Shown one piece after another: positions 41,341 through 52,685 of a stretch of 64,000 nucleotides of DNA; position 1 is the stretch's first letter, and the number at the start of each line of letters is the position of its first letter. The notes beneath the pieces are model-generated. The model was not told where the DNA came from. It was given only the letters and a program-made list of their open reading frames with translations, and searched no databases. Both the position numbers and the translations under genes were made by a program. Source of the stretch: Neoarius graeffei (Eukaryota; Chordata; Actinopteri; Siluriformes; Ariidae); the NCBI RefSeq assembly GCF_027579695.1, contig NC_083579.1, forward strand, positions 69,968,371 to 70,032,370, read 5' to 3'.

Positions 41341-43171
41341 GTGACGCAGGACACTCAGACTAAAGAGCAAGTCACGCAGCTTTTGATTCCAAAGAGCCGC
41401 CGGGAGTTGGTATTCCAGGCGGCTCACTTTAATCCCATGGCTGGACACTTAGGGCAGGATAAGACACTAGCCCGAATAATGGCCCAGTTCTATTGGCCAG
41501 GGATTCGCGGCGATGTCCGTAGGTGGTGTACGGCATGCCACGAATGCCAGTTAGTAAATCCAGCGGCCATTCCAAAAGCGTCTTTGCGCCCTCTCCCATT
41601 AATCGAGACCCCGTTCGAAAGAATTGGGATGGATCTCGTCGGGCCATTAGATCGGTCAACACGAGGGTACCGCTTTATTTTAGTTCTGGTGGACTATGCA
41701 ACGCGATACCCGGAACCAGTGCCTCTTCGCAATATCTCAGCGCACAGTATTGCGGAAGCGCTCTTCCGCGTCATCTCCCGAGTTGGAATCCCGAAAGAGA
41801 TTCTGACTGATCAAGGCACCTCGTTTATATCACGTACACTGAACAAACTGTATAGGTTATTAGGAATTAAGCTGATCTGCACCAGCGTTTATCACCCACA
41901 GATGGACGGTTTAGTTGAACGGTTCAATCACACCCCCAAAAATATAATTAAAAAATTCGTAAGCGAGGACGCACGTAATTGGGATAAATGGCTCAAACCC
42001 TTGTTATTTGCAGTGCGAGAGGTCCCCCAAGCCTCCACGGGGTTCTCCCAGTTCGAATTGTTATATGGGTGTAAGCCGCGCGGCATTCTAGATGTGCTGC
42101 GAGAAAATTGGGAGGAGGGACCTTCACCAAGTAAAAATGAAATTCAATACATTATTGACCTGTGCACAAAACTCCACACACTCACACACCTAACCCAGGA
42201 GAATTTGCGGCAGGCCCAAGAACAGCAAACCCACCTGTACGACAGGGGTACGCGCCTTAGGGAGTTTGCACCGGGAGATAAAGTACTCATACTGTTGCCC
42301 ACATCGAGCTCCAAATTGATCGCCAAGTGGCAAGGACCCTTTGAGGTCACACAGCGAGTCGGGGACGTCAACTACGAGGTGAGGCGAACGGACAGGGGTG
42401 GGGCGCTACAGATTTACCACCTCAATCTGCTCAAAATCTGGAATGAGGAGGTCTCTGTGGCATTGGTGTCAGTGGTTCCGGAGAAGGCGGAGCTGGGGCC
42501 GGAGGTTCAGAAGGGAGCATTGGCATCACGTACCTCTCCAGTCCCCTGTGGAGACCACCTCTCCCCGACCCAACTCGCGAAGGTTGCCCAGTTGCAGACC
42601 AAGTTTTCGGATGTGTTCTCGCCCCTGCCCGGCCGCACCGACCTCATAGAGCACCACATTGAGACACCCCCGGGGGTGGTAGTGTGCAGCCACCCTTACA
42701 GGCTACCCGAACACAAGAAAAAAGTGGTTCGGGAAGAACTTGAGGCCATGCTCGAAATGGGCATCGTTGAGGAGTCCCACAGTGACTGGAGCAGCCCGGT
42801 GGTCTTGGTACCCAAGGCCGACGGGTCAGTCCGGTTCTGTGTAGACTATAGAAAAGTCAACGCGGTGTCTAAATTTGACGCGTACTCAATGCCTCGTATT
42901 GATGAGTTGCTCGATCGACAAGGCATGGCTCACTTTTACTCGACACTGGATTTGACAAAGGGTTATTGGCAGATCCCCTTGACTCCATTATCCCAAGAAA
43001 AAACGGCCTTTTCCACACTGTTTGGCTTACACCAGTTTGTCACACTTCCTTTTGGGCTGTTTGGGGCACCCGCTACGTTTCAGAGGCTGATGGATAGGGT
43101 CCTCCACCCCCACGCCACCTATGCAGCAGCGTACCTCGACGATATCATTATTTACAGTAATGAGTGGCCGC
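41341..43171 (+). pseudogene. Integrase and RT of gypsy copy B in one frame
   Basis: About 610 codons in a single frame. Integrase zinc region H29, H36, C66, C69; catalytic D98, D157 and E193 (D,D35E); C-terminal GDKVLILLP, KWQGPFEVTQRVG. RT starts without a break: LPGRTDLIEHHIET, VVLVPKADGSVRFCVDYRKV, STLDLTKGYWQIPL, AAYLDDIIIYS with both catalytic aspartates. At residue 610 (NEWP) the hAT enters. This frame shows directly that integrase lies N-terminal to RT. Whether the polyprotein is cut between them by the protease cannot be seen. Confidence 0.92.
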
Positions 43172-45224
43172 CAGAGGTGGAAAGTAATGAATTACATTAC
43201 TCGCGTTACTGTACTTGAGTAGCTTTTTTGTGTACTTATACTTTTTCAAGTAATTTTTAAAGAGTGTACTTTTACTTAAGTATGTTTTCTTTTCAGTAGT
43301 GTACTTCGGTACATTTTACATGACAACTGTTACTGAGTAAAAAAATAAATAAATAAAAAATAAAAAAAGGCTAAAACAGAGAAGGGGAAATGCGTTCTGG
43401 AAATGAATCACGGGAAGGACAGTTGTCGCGCGCGCGAGTCTCACACAGACAATGGCGGACGCACCGGCGCTTTAAAGGGGGGGGCTTCGGGGGGCTCAAG
43501 CCCCTGGGCCACAGCCAATCAGGGGCCTTGTAATATTAATAAAATAATAAACTGTCGGAATCGTGGGCCTACATTAATGTACGGATAGAAATAAGGTTAG
43601 AAATAAATGAGCGCACAGTAGCCTGCTGTAAGAGACATGGTGGATGTGGTTTGCGAAACGAACACCCACAACTGTACCAGAATAAAATGTAACAAAATGT
43701 AACGTCACGCACGAAAGCGCGCCAAAGACTGCAGACTACAGAGACACAAATTTAGAGGCTTTGAAAGATGAAGCGTTCACATGTTAGCGGGGCGCATAAA
43801 AGGGAAAAAAAAGAGAGAGATGCAGGTAATGATAGAATCATTGCCTAAAGTCACAGACTTTTTTAAGGTAAGGATCACCAATCTGTTCAGAATATCAGCT
43901 ACTTATCAGTTATCAGCCTACCAGCAGCTAGGCTATGTGCAGCTAGGCTAGATATGCTATGATCTGTCCAACAGTAAAATAAATCAGTTGTGATTTGAAT
44001 ACGTGTTGTGTGATTTGAGTTATAATCCTGTTAGTATAATAGCATATTTCGATGGGGATAATAAAATGTCTAAAATGGCATCTACTGAAGAAATTGATGA
44101 AAAGATTGTAGCCTATAATTTTCACAGTTCGGGCAGCAGACAGAGTAAGCATACTGAGGGGAATAGCAATACAAAGCTAGCGCAGATCCACATTTCTTGC
44201 TAGCTGTGTTGGGTGTGTTGTTAACCCATGTGGATTTAAGTGAAATACTTGAGAAGTTCTGTGGTCAAGACAATGTTTTAAGGTAAGGACGCTTGATTAT
44301 TAATGTTTGCCCGCCGTGGCTTGTTGTTGACGAAAGGCCCACATGATTTTGCCTTATGCAGCTACTGCTAGCGTCATGCTTTGAACTAGGTTAAGCTCAT
44401 TTGCGCTAAAGGATGGGTTTATTGAAGGACTTTGATGTAGCTAGTTTCTTTTTAAAAAATCATATGCTCAAAACAGTATGCCCATGTTCATCATGTTTAA
44501 CTTTTTTCTTGATGGAGTGCGTGAAATATTGTTGCAAGTGGTATTTCGATGCAGTCATGTCAAAAAGGCAGTTGAATGCATGGTCTTATTCAAGGAGAAG
44601 GAAGACTTGCATGATGCTTGAACATAGATCGGTAAAATAGACCCTAGTAGGACTCGGTTTCGTGTATTTCGGTCTGTAGAGTTATGAGTTTGGCCGCTGT
44701 CCATGGTGTTTACGTTTCATGCGGCCGCCGAGCCAAGTACCTTGACTTGCAGTGAATGTTTGTTTTCATGCCGCCGAGCTATTTTTATGTATTTTATTTT
44801 TTAAAAGGACTTGTCTGTAGGTGTGTGTGTTTTATGTTTACAACACATAAGTCTACATTATAGCACACGCGCGCTTGTGTGGTTATCTCTGGCCATGCCC
44901 CTGCGTGAAAGTTGCGCAGTATCACTGTCCTGTCTGTGGTAATAATCAGAACCGGCTCTGTGATGATAATGCGCGCATTCTTCTCTCCCTCTGTGGTCGG
45001 ATGTGTTGAGCGATGTGAACGTAGGCCTTGCGCAGCTACGCTGAGCCAAACGTAACCTATCATAGGCTTCTAGGCTAATTGCGCGCTTACACTGTAAATG
45101 CTTGACACGTATTGCAAATAAAATAAGAGTGTTTTCCTGGCCAATGGTAAGGGTAGGGTTGACAGGTAGCCTATGAGGGGCCTAGCCCCTGGGCCACGGG
45201 TGTTGATAAAGCACCCCTGCGGAC

Positions 45225-45440
45225 ATGGAGGAGACCGAGGAACCTGTGGTGGACGACCCTGCAGAAAACGCAATTTCTTCCAGTAATGAAGTGCACCCCT
45301 GGCCCTACATACGTGATCACTTCAGCTTCGTAGAGAAAAGGGGTGACAGTTTCATTATGCAATGCAGATTATGTGTGCCCAAGAAGACAACCATTGCGGC
45401 ATACAAAAATTCGACGTCTAATCTGCGCAAGCATGTTGAG
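45225..45440 (+). pseudogene. BED zinc-finger exon of a Tol2-like transposase
   Basis: ATG at 45,225; 72 codons to a donor GAG|GTAAGT at 45,440. HPWPYIRDHFSFVEKRGDSF, CRLCVPKK and NSTSNLRKHVE form a BED finger, the DNA-binding start of hAT transposases, and match Tol2 closely in the block before the first intron. No downstream exon was found; a MITE sits 26 bp into the intron. Likely non-functional. Confidence 0.85.
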
Positions 45441-45466
45441 GTAAGTATTGTCATTGGCATCATAAT

Positions 45467-45884
45467 CACGGGTGCAGATAGAGGGTGGGACGGGTAGGAT
45501 TCATCCCACCCAGATTTAAATTCACCTCGTTCGGTCCCCCCCACTTATAGGGAGGAAAAAACGTCTGTGCTGTCTTTCTTTGCATAAGGCAAACCTCACA
45601 GAAAAATCAAAAGACTAATTACCATTCGGTTTATTAAGGTGCACAGCAGTGTATACATAGTTGCAACAACTCACATAAAACAAAACAAAGACTGATATTC
45701 GGTTGGTTGAGCTGCGCAGACTGCACAGGTTGCAAGCTCGAGCTTGGTTGCTATGGTTACCCACAACAAGTTTGACAGGCATATCGGGGTTGGGGTTGGT
45801 TTGCTGGCAGCTTTGTCCCCCCCAGTTTTTTGTCCCCCCCAGTTTTTTGTCCCCCCCAGTTCAAAAAACGTATCTGTGCCCCTG
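45467..45884. mobile_element. hAT-type MITE inside the Tol2-like element
   Basis: 418 bp, termini CACGGGTGCAGATA and TATCTGTGCCCCTG, exact 8-bp duplication ATCATAAT (45,459-45,466 and 45,885-45,892). Contains a triple tandem TTTTTTGTCCCCCCCCAG near 45,815-45,860. Confidence 0.9.
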
Positions 45885-46598
45885 ATCATAATGTTTCCTT
45901 TCCATAGTAAAACCCACAATAGGCTGGTTATATTCCAAAAATAGTGGATGGCATTGCTAATGTTGAAGTAGCAACCTGTTGGTACTGTAACATAACGGTA
46001 ACTAGTCTGTTATTCGGTTGGCTAATCATGCAAGCAAGTTAGCTCGCCAACCTGACGTGATCAGTCCTCCTACCATTCTACATCCAACAGGCCAGAAAGG
46101 AATACTAAGCAAAACAAATAATGTTTGAATTGAATTGTTCAATAACACACAGTGCACACAGGCAAGCTACGAGATTTCGGTGCAACATTTCACTTTCATA
46201 TTTCGTGTACAATGCTTTGTGTGTGGTCAGGGCGATGTAAACGACATGACTGTGTGTATTGACCTTTTTTGTTTGTCTCAGTTTTAATGCAGCATTATCC
46301 TAAGCATTCAATTTGATACACTTCCTTTAAATAAAACATCTGGGTTGAGATGTACATACATCCTTGTTTCCTCTTCTTTTTCATTTTTGCACAACACAAT
46401 GGAGGCAGAAAACACCCATTGTTAAAAGTAACGTTTTACTTTTACTCAAAGTACATTTTAAATGATCTACTTTTTACTTTTACTTGAGTAGATTTTTTGT
46501 CTGGTAACTTTACTTGTACTTAAGTAAAATTTCATCAGAGTAACAGTACTTGTACTTGAGTATAATATTTTAGTACTCTTTCCACCTCTGCTGGCCGC

Positions 46599-46980
46599 GG
46601 CACCTGCAACACCTGAGGGCCGTCCTTAGGTCGCTGAGGCGAGCTGGTCTAACAGCCAACCCGAAGAAGTGTGCGATTGGGTGGGTGGAAGTACGGTATC
46701 TGGGCTTCCACTTGGGCAATGGGCAGGTGTGTCCTCAAATTAACAAGACAGCGACAATTGCGGCCTGCCCAAGGCCCAAGACCAAAAAGGGGGTGAGACA
46801 GTTCCTGGAGCTGGCTGGCTACTATCATAGGTTTATACCTAATTATTCGGATGTCACCAGCCCGCTGACCTCACTAAAAAGGGGGCACCAGATCCGGTCC
46901 AGTGGACGGAGCAATGCCAGAGGGCTTTCTCTGAAGTGAAGGCTGCACTGTGTGGGGGGCCACTGTTACACTCCCCTGAC
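46599..46980 (+). pseudogene. RT end (thumb/connection) of gypsy copy B
   Basis: RT resumes RHLQHLRAVLRSLRRAG after the hAT and runs on with ANPKKCAIGWVEVRYLGFHL, TKKGVRQFLELAGYYHRF, NYSDVTSPLTSL. A frameshift occurs near 46,875. Confidence 0.88.
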
Positions 46981-46989
46981 TTTTTTCTT

Positions 46990-47340
46990 CCCTTTATGTT
47001 AGAGACAGATGCATCGGACTGTTTTGTCCCAGGAGGTGGAGGACCGTCCAGTGCTGTACATCAACAGGAAGCTGTCGGTACATGAGGGGCGCTACAGCAC
47101 CATCGAAAAAGAGTGCCTCGCGATCAAGTGGGCGGCCCTCGCCCTCTGCTACTACCTGCTGGGATGCCCTTTCACCCTCTGTTCGGACCACTCACCCCTC
47201 CAGTGGCTCCACCGCATGAAGGATGCCAATGCGCGGATCACCCGTTGGTATCTGGCACTCCAACCCTTTAACTTCAAGGTGATCCACAGGCCAGGGGCGC
47301 AGATGGTCATGGCGGACTTCCTCTCTCATCCGGGGGGGGC
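46990..47340 (+). pseudogene. RNase H of gypsy copy B
   Basis: TDASD, then about 12 bp missing relative to copy A, then VLSQEVEDRPVLYINRKLSV, YSTIEKECLAIKWAALAL, CSDHSPLQWL, HRPGAQMVMADFLSH. Followed by a G-rich polypurine tract and the 3' LTR. Confidence 0.87.
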
Positions 47341-47372
47341 GGGGGGGAGTCGGCTGCAGGCTGGACGGGGTA

Positions 47373-47675
47373 TGTGGCAGCGGGGGCGTGGTCAAGCGTC
47401 GGTCTGTGACCAGAGGGCGGAGTCAGGGAAGGTAAGTGGCAGAATCACTGCACCTGAGGTCTATTAACGTGTGTTTGTGTGTCTTCCCCAGTGACCGCGC
47501 CCTATTTAAGGAGAGAGCGAGAGCAGAGGGGAGCTCTCTCCCCAACCAGAAGACTAGTGTGTGCACGTGCGTGCGTGTATGGCTGGGAGAGTGTTTAAGC
47601 TGAAAATAAAGAGTTTTGAACTTAATTCTGGCCTGCTGTCTCTCTGTGCTCCTCCCACTCCTACGAACTGCCACA
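47373..47675 (+). repeat. 3' LTR of gypsy copy B
   Basis: 303 bp, TGTGGCAG to CTGCCACA. Differs from the 5' LTR by few substitutions and small indels, so the insertion is not very old. Confidence 0.92.
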
Positions 47676-47679
47676 ATTG

Positions 47680-48437
47680 ATAAAAGAATTTGCATGTGAA
47701 TTGAGTATGCCCCTTGCTGATATCTTGAATGCTTCCCTTCAACAGGGTATTGTACCCAAAGTGTGGAAATGCGCTGTTGTGGTATCTGTGCCAAAAATGA
47801 AACCACCTTCGGTCAAAGAGCTGCGCCCCATATCATTGACTTCTTTGTTAGGCAAAGTCACCAAAAGTTTCATCACTCAGTGGGTTGTGTCGGACATTAA
47901 ATCTGAAATTGACCCCCAGCAATTTGGCTCTTTAAAGGGCCGATCCACAAATCACTGCCTTTTGGATCTAACAAACAATTTATTTAAGGCCTCTGATAAA
48001 CCTGGTACCCTGAGCTCTCTGGTGTCAACAGACTACAGTAAAGGCTTCGACCGTGTGAGCCACAGCATAGCTATTTGCCAACTGATCACATTTGGATTAC
48101 GGCCATCTTTAGTCAGATGGATCTCTGATTTCTTCAAGAACAAACGACAGGTGATCCGTTATCATGGAGTCCTTTCTGACAGTGCTTCAGTAATGTGTGG
48201 CCTTCCGCAGGGAACACTCCTTGGTCCACTCATCTTTATAGCTTATATAAATGGTGTGGCATGCCAAGCTTCTTCCGAGAGGTGGAAGTTTGTTGATGAT
48301 TTGAACTTGTTGGAAATCAGAAACTCCTTATCACAACCTTCGAGTATCCAACAAGATTTGACAGATTTGAATACATGGTCTCAGGAAAACCACATGGTCC
48401 TTCACCCATGTAAATGTAAGGTCCTTCATGTCCAGTT
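47680..48437 (+). pseudogene. CR1/jockey-group LINE: RT part
   Basis: The frame continues from 39,433 as [63 protein letters not shown] and FVDDLNLL. The usual FADD/YADD box is FVDD. It stops being LINE at about 48,437, where a chromovirus integrase begins in the same frame. Confidence 0.85.
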
Positions 48438-49037
48438 CAGCAGTTCAGTTCAGCCCTCGGTCAACCAATATGTGAGACGGTGTCGCAAGACCTGGAGCAA
48501 GGTCAGGAGGACCCTCATCCAGACCTCCAGAACAAACCAGACTCAGGCCAACCGCCATAGAAGGCCTGCCCACATTTTCCACCCTGGGCAGCGGGTTTGG
48601 CTGTCCGCCAAGGACGTTCTGCTACAGGTGGAGAACCGCAAGCTTGCTCCTCGCTACATTGGCCCCTTCAAAGTTGTGGGCAGGGTGAACCCTGTCTCCT
48701 ACCGGCTCCAGTTACCACGAACGCTAAGAATCAACCCCACATTCCATGTTTCCCTGTTGCGGCCCATATTGTCGTCCACATATGCCCTTTCCCCTAGGAA
48801 TCCCCCCCCCCGCATCTTCCAGGGTCAGACTGTGTTCACTGTGCATCGCCTGCTTGACTCCCGCCGGGTCCGTGGTGGGCTCCAATATTTGGTGGACTGG
48901 GAGGGCTATGGCCTTAAGGAGCGCTGCTGGGTCCCAGCTCAGGACATATTAGATAAGGAACTTTGTCGGGACTTCCATTCGGCCCATCCGGATCGCCCTG
49001 GGAACGTCAGGAGACGCTCCTGGGGGGGGGGGGGTCC
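48438..49037 (+). pseudogene. Chromovirus (Ty3/gypsy) integrase C-terminus and chromodomain
   Basis: [49 protein letters not shown] and [13 protein letters not shown] are the GPY/F tail of a chromovirus integrase. [20 protein letters not shown] and [18 protein letters not shown] form the chromodomain (aromatic cage residues Y, W, W present). It directs integration by reading chromatin marks in functional elements. Only the last about 200 residues remain, followed directly by the 3' LTR. Its conventional place at the end of pol contrasts with copies A and B. Confidence 0.9.
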
Positions 49038-49627
49038 TGTTAGGACTGGGACTGTTTTGGCCTCTAGAGGCCACTGTTATTTCCTTATCTTGTCATGTTT
49101 GTTTTGGCCTCTAGAGTCCGCCACTGTTCCTGTGTTTTGTGTTTGTGTTGATTGCTTGTTTGTCTTCATTAGTGTCACCTGTGTTCAATTTATTTTGTGT
49201 ATTTATACTCCCTCTGTTTGGTCCCTAGTCATGGAGTCTTTATGCTATGCTGTTAGTGCTAGTTCCCTCTGTCCCATGTACCTTGCCTGTGTCTTAATAT
49301 TCTTGGTTTTTGTTGCTTTCTTTTGGACTTTGTGGATTTTTGTTTTGACCTTTGGATCTTCTGAGCATTTGAGTTTTTGCCTCTTCTTTTCTGAGTTGGA
49401 TTTTGGACATTTAACCTTGGGATATTTTTATTTTTGAATATCTTCCGAGCTTTTGAATTATTCTTTTTGTTTTTCCCTTGGATTGTATATATTGTAAATA
49501 AACTGTTTTTGATAATCTACTTTCGCCTCACGCCTCTGCACTTGAGTCATCCCCCTGGTGGCCTAGTGGGGGTTTGCTGGATTATCACACCAGCAACCTG
49601 GGTTTGAATCCCAGCAAAACCCTAACA
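49038..49627 (+). repeat. 3' LTR of the chromovirus
   Basis: 590 bp from TGTTAGG to CCTAACA. TATTTATACTCC near 49,199 (TATA-like), GTAAATAAACTG near 49,494 (poly(A) signal). A G-rich tract (49,021-49,034) precedes it. Confidence 0.87.
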
Positions 49628-49781
49628 CTCTCCTCCTCAGCAAACATTGCTGCAGTGATCCGGATGTGTAGATTCCTCCTCTACGACATCCCAAGGATCC
49701 ACCCTTTTCTCAGCACCTACTCTCCTCAGCTCCTGGTCCAAGATCTGATCCTCTCCTGCTTGGACTACTGCAACTCTTTCC
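49628..49781 (+). pseudogene. L2/Rex-like LINE: C-terminal fragment, first part
   Basis: Frame LSSSANIAAVIRMCRFLLYD and QLLVQDLILSCLDYCNSF, the region after RT in L2/Rex-type LINEs. Interrupted by a solo LTR at 49,782. Confidence 0.85.
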
Positions 49782-50492
49782 TGTGATGGAAATGTTTAAT
49801 AAAAGCCTCCAGGCTGTTAGGAAGGAAAAAACAGAAATGAATTTATTGAGATGAATTAAAAGTATACACCTTGCAAGGGGGCTTTCTTGAATATGTCTGT
49901 GAAGATTCTCAATCATCCAGGTCATAGTAAACTGTGGGTGGTAGAAATGGGCAACTGGACTTGCTTGAAGATTCTTGAAAACGTTTCACCTCGCGTCCAA
50001 AAGGCTTCCTCAGTTCTGTCTGATACTCCCTATTAGTCAGACAGAACTGAGGAAGCCTTTTGGACGAGAGGTGAAACGTTTTCAAGAATCTTCAAGCAAG
50101 TCCAGTTGCCCATTTCTACCACCCACGGCTTTCTTGAATGAAAGAATTTCACCCACAGAGAGTACCCTTGCTTCCCCACACCCATTTTTATATACTTGTC
50201 AAAATAACAATAACACAAGATATCTTCTGAGTGTCAGGATGTCCCACCTCGGCAAACTTTCTATCACAAAACACTGTCTCTGCATGTACGCACATTTTAC
50301 TAACCTAGAAAATAGAACATAAAGAGCATGCTTCATCTTACATAGACATGAGACATGGTGTCTGACCTTCTACATGTCTAAGAGACACAATACAAATTAT
50401 ATTCTTCCCCTACACAGTGTCTTATAAGGCTTAGTTTTCTAAAGATCACTGAAAGCATAAGAATAAATCTAAAAATTAGATTTTCCTCAACA
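49782..50492 (-). mobile_element. Solo LTR in an L2-like LINE
   Basis: 711 bp. In minus orientation TGTTGAGG at the start and CCATCACA at the end, with TATAAAAATGGG (plus about 50,182-50,193) and CAATAAATTC (plus about 49,838-49,847). Flanks TTCC and CTCC fit a 4-bp duplication with one change; the LINE frame (NSF, then LTGLPASAIRPLQF) is restored by removing LTR and one repeat. A palindromic element is nested in it. Confidence 0.8.
49934..50126. repeat. Palindromic MITE-like element inside the solo LTR
   Basis: GTGGGTGGTAGAAATGGGCA and its complement enclose arms of about 90 bp that pair almost perfectly around about 50,030. Confidence 0.9.
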
Positions 50493-50949
50493 CTCCTTAC
50501 TGGCCTTCCAGCTTCTGCCATCAGACCCCTGCAGTTCATCCAGAATTCTGCAGCTCGCCTGGTCTACAACCTCCCTCTTTCTTCCCATGTCGCTCCCTCT
50601 GCTTGCCAAACTGCACTGGCTACCTGTTGCAGCTTGTATCAAATTTAAGACATTGGTGCTAGCTTACCAGGCTGTCAAGGGGTTAGGTCCTTCATTCCTC
50701 CAGGGTCTGATCTGCCCCTACATGCCAGCCAGATCCCTACACTCCACTACTACTGGTCACCTGGTGCCTCCTCCTCCTCTCCACTCCTGCCCAGCCCGCT
50801 CAAAACTGCTGTCTGTCCTAGTTCCCCATTGGTGGAATGACCTTCCCATTGAGGTCAGAACTGCCGACTCCCTGACCACCTTCAAATGCAGACTGAAGAC
50901 TCAACTCTTCAGGCTGCACCTCTCCCCTGCCTCCCTGCCCATTGTGTAA
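50493..50949 (+). pseudogene. L2/Rex-like LINE: C-terminal fragment, second part
   Basis: Continues LTGLPASAIRPLQFIQNSAA, LHWLPVAACIKFKTLVLAYQ, GPSFLQGLICPYMPAR, LVPHWWNDLPIEVRTA and LKTQLFRLHLS, the conserved end of L2/CR1/Rex-type proteins. A frameshift lies near 50,600. Confidence 0.88.
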
Positions 50950-52323
50950 CTGCGTATTGGTCCTGACCAACCCAGGCTGTGTACTGTCAAGTCAAGTTTA
51001 TTTGTATAGCGCTTTTAACGATAAGCATTGTCGCAAAGCAGCTTTACAGAATTTGAATGACTTAAAACACGAGCTAATTTTATCCCTAATCTATACCCAA
51101 TGAGCAAGCCTGTGGTGACAGTGGCAAGGAAAAACTCCCTCAGATGACATGAGGAAGAAACCTCGAGAGGAACCAGACTCAAAAAGGAACCCATCCTCAT
51201 TTGGGCAACAACAGACAACATGACTATAACATTAACAGTTTTAACATGAAGTCAGTTTCGTTGATGTTATAACTCTTCATTGATGGAAAATTGAGTGCTA
51301 AACTGTTCATGACTCCAACCAGACACAGGGCACCAGGATGGATCAGGCAGGCCTGAGGAGCAGAAGAGGTCAGCATCTCGATCCCAGGACCAACATGTAA
51401 CTCAGAGGGACAGATTTGGGGGGGGGGCACAGGTTGTTAGGTATGCCCAATGTCACCTGAATAAGTAGGAACAGTATACATATTGCACTGAGTACAAGCA
51501 GGGACTCCGGCAACTAACTATGACAGCATAACTAAAAGGGGAGAGCCAGAAGGTAACACAGGCATGAGGGAGCCCCAGGACATAAAGCAGCCAGCCACTA
51601 CACCATCAACAAACTCAAGTGAGCAAGTGAGTGGGGGACTGACAGCATCCATACATCTCAGTTTACCAAAACACTCTGTCTGAGGACCCTCCAGATCTAC
51701 ACCTTGACCTCATAAACACCATTAACAAAAGGCTTGACTAAACAAATATGTTTTCAGCCTAGACTTAAATGCTGAGACTGTGTCTGATTCCCAAACATTA
51801 CTTGGAAGGCTGTTCCATAACTGTGGGGCTTTATAAGAAAAGGCTCAGCCCCCTGATGTAGCCTTCACTATACAAGGTGCCAGCAGATAGCCTGCACCTT
51901 TTGATCTAAGTAGGCGTGGCGAGTCATAGAGGACCAGAAGTTCACTCAGGTACTGTGGTGTGAGGCCATTTAGTGCTTTAAAAGGTCAATAGTAGTATTT
52001 TATAAATCAATACGAAATTTGATTGGGAGCTAATGCAGTGTGGATAAGACAGGGGTGATGTAGTCATATTTTCTAGTTCTAGTAAGGACTCTTGCTGCTG
52101 CATTTTGAACTCACTGAAGCTTGTTTATGCACTTATTGGAACATCCAGACAGTAAGGCATTACAATAATTCAACCTGGAGGTAATGAAAGCATGAACTAG
52201 TTTTTCCGCACCATGCCTGTCAAGCCTGGGGTTAAACTGTTTGGGTTCTCTCGCTGTACTTTAAATGGTTGGTTTGTTTCCTTGGCTGTTTGAGTACTGG
52301 TATTTCAACAGCATATTACACTA
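50950..52323. repeat. Dispersed fish repeat inserted in the LINE 3' region
   Basis: Starts near TCAAGTTTATTTGTATAGCG (50,992) and continues with CTTTACAGAA, GGAAAAACTCCCTCAGATGA and ATTACAATAATTCAACCTGG. I recognise the wording from repeats in other fishes but cannot name the class. No coding frame was found. The LINE tail resumes beyond it. Confidence 0.55.
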
Positions 52324-52507
52324 CACTCAAAAAAACCAACATGGGTGTCTGTTACATGAACCTAAGTCTAACACGTAACGGTTGACATTTAGGTCACTCA
52401 ACAAAATTGTTTCTGGCTAAGTTAACGCATTTTACTTGGGTGGAAATACTTTCCATAATTTTATTATGTTCACTGAGCAAGTTATTTGCAAGTTATTTTT
52501 TTGAGTG
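52324..52507. mobile_element. Mariner-type MITE
   Basis: 184 bp, CACTCAAAAAAA at the left and TTTTTTTGAGTG at the right with TA on both sides. Confidence 0.8.
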
Positions 52508-52509
52508 TA

Positions 52510-52655
52510 GGTATTGCTGTCACTTGTTCAGTTGGCACTATAACTTTCTTGTCAAGAAGTTCAGCACTTCTTGTACCTGACTTTTGCACTCATTGTATGT
52601 TGCTCTGGATAAGAGCATCTGCTAAATGCCACACAATGTAATGTAAACATCTTTT
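52510..52655 (+). mobile_element. 3' tail of the L2-like LINE
   Basis: CACTCATTGTATGTTGCTCT, then GGATAAGAGCATCTGCTAAA and a TAATGTAA tail. The tail matches that of the LINE at 35,812-36,268 (complement). Confidence 0.7.
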
Positions 52656-52685
52656 AAGTGTTGTGAGAAGGAATGGCAACATTTA

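Larger units (their letters stand above)
43172..46590. mobile_element. Tol2-like hAT element, non-autonomous
   Basis: 3,419 bp. Termini CAGAGGTGGAAAGTA and ...CTTTCCACCTCTG, subterminal TACTTGAGTA and TTTTACTT words as in the Tol2 ends. Target-site duplication GTGGCCGC (43,164-43,171) and CTGGCCGC (46,591-46,598), 7 of 8. It keeps one transposase exon (BED finger), and no catalytic RNase H-like or C-terminal dimerisation part was found. It splits the RT of gypsy copy B between NEWP and RHLQHL. Confidence 0.9.
39434..47675 (+). mobile_element. Ty3/gypsy LTR retrotransposon, Gmr1-like, copy B
   Basis: LTRs at 39,434-39,740 and 47,373-47,675 with perfect 8-bp terminal inverted repeats TGTGGCAG/CTGCCACA. 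Flanking words ACTG (39,430-39,433) and ATTG (47,676-47,679) fit a 4-bp target-site duplication with one change. Domain order matches copy A: gag, protease, integrase, RT, RNase H. A Tol2-like hAT splits RT. Copies A and B belong to the same family; B has fewer lesions and an intact YLDD. Confidence 0.92.
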
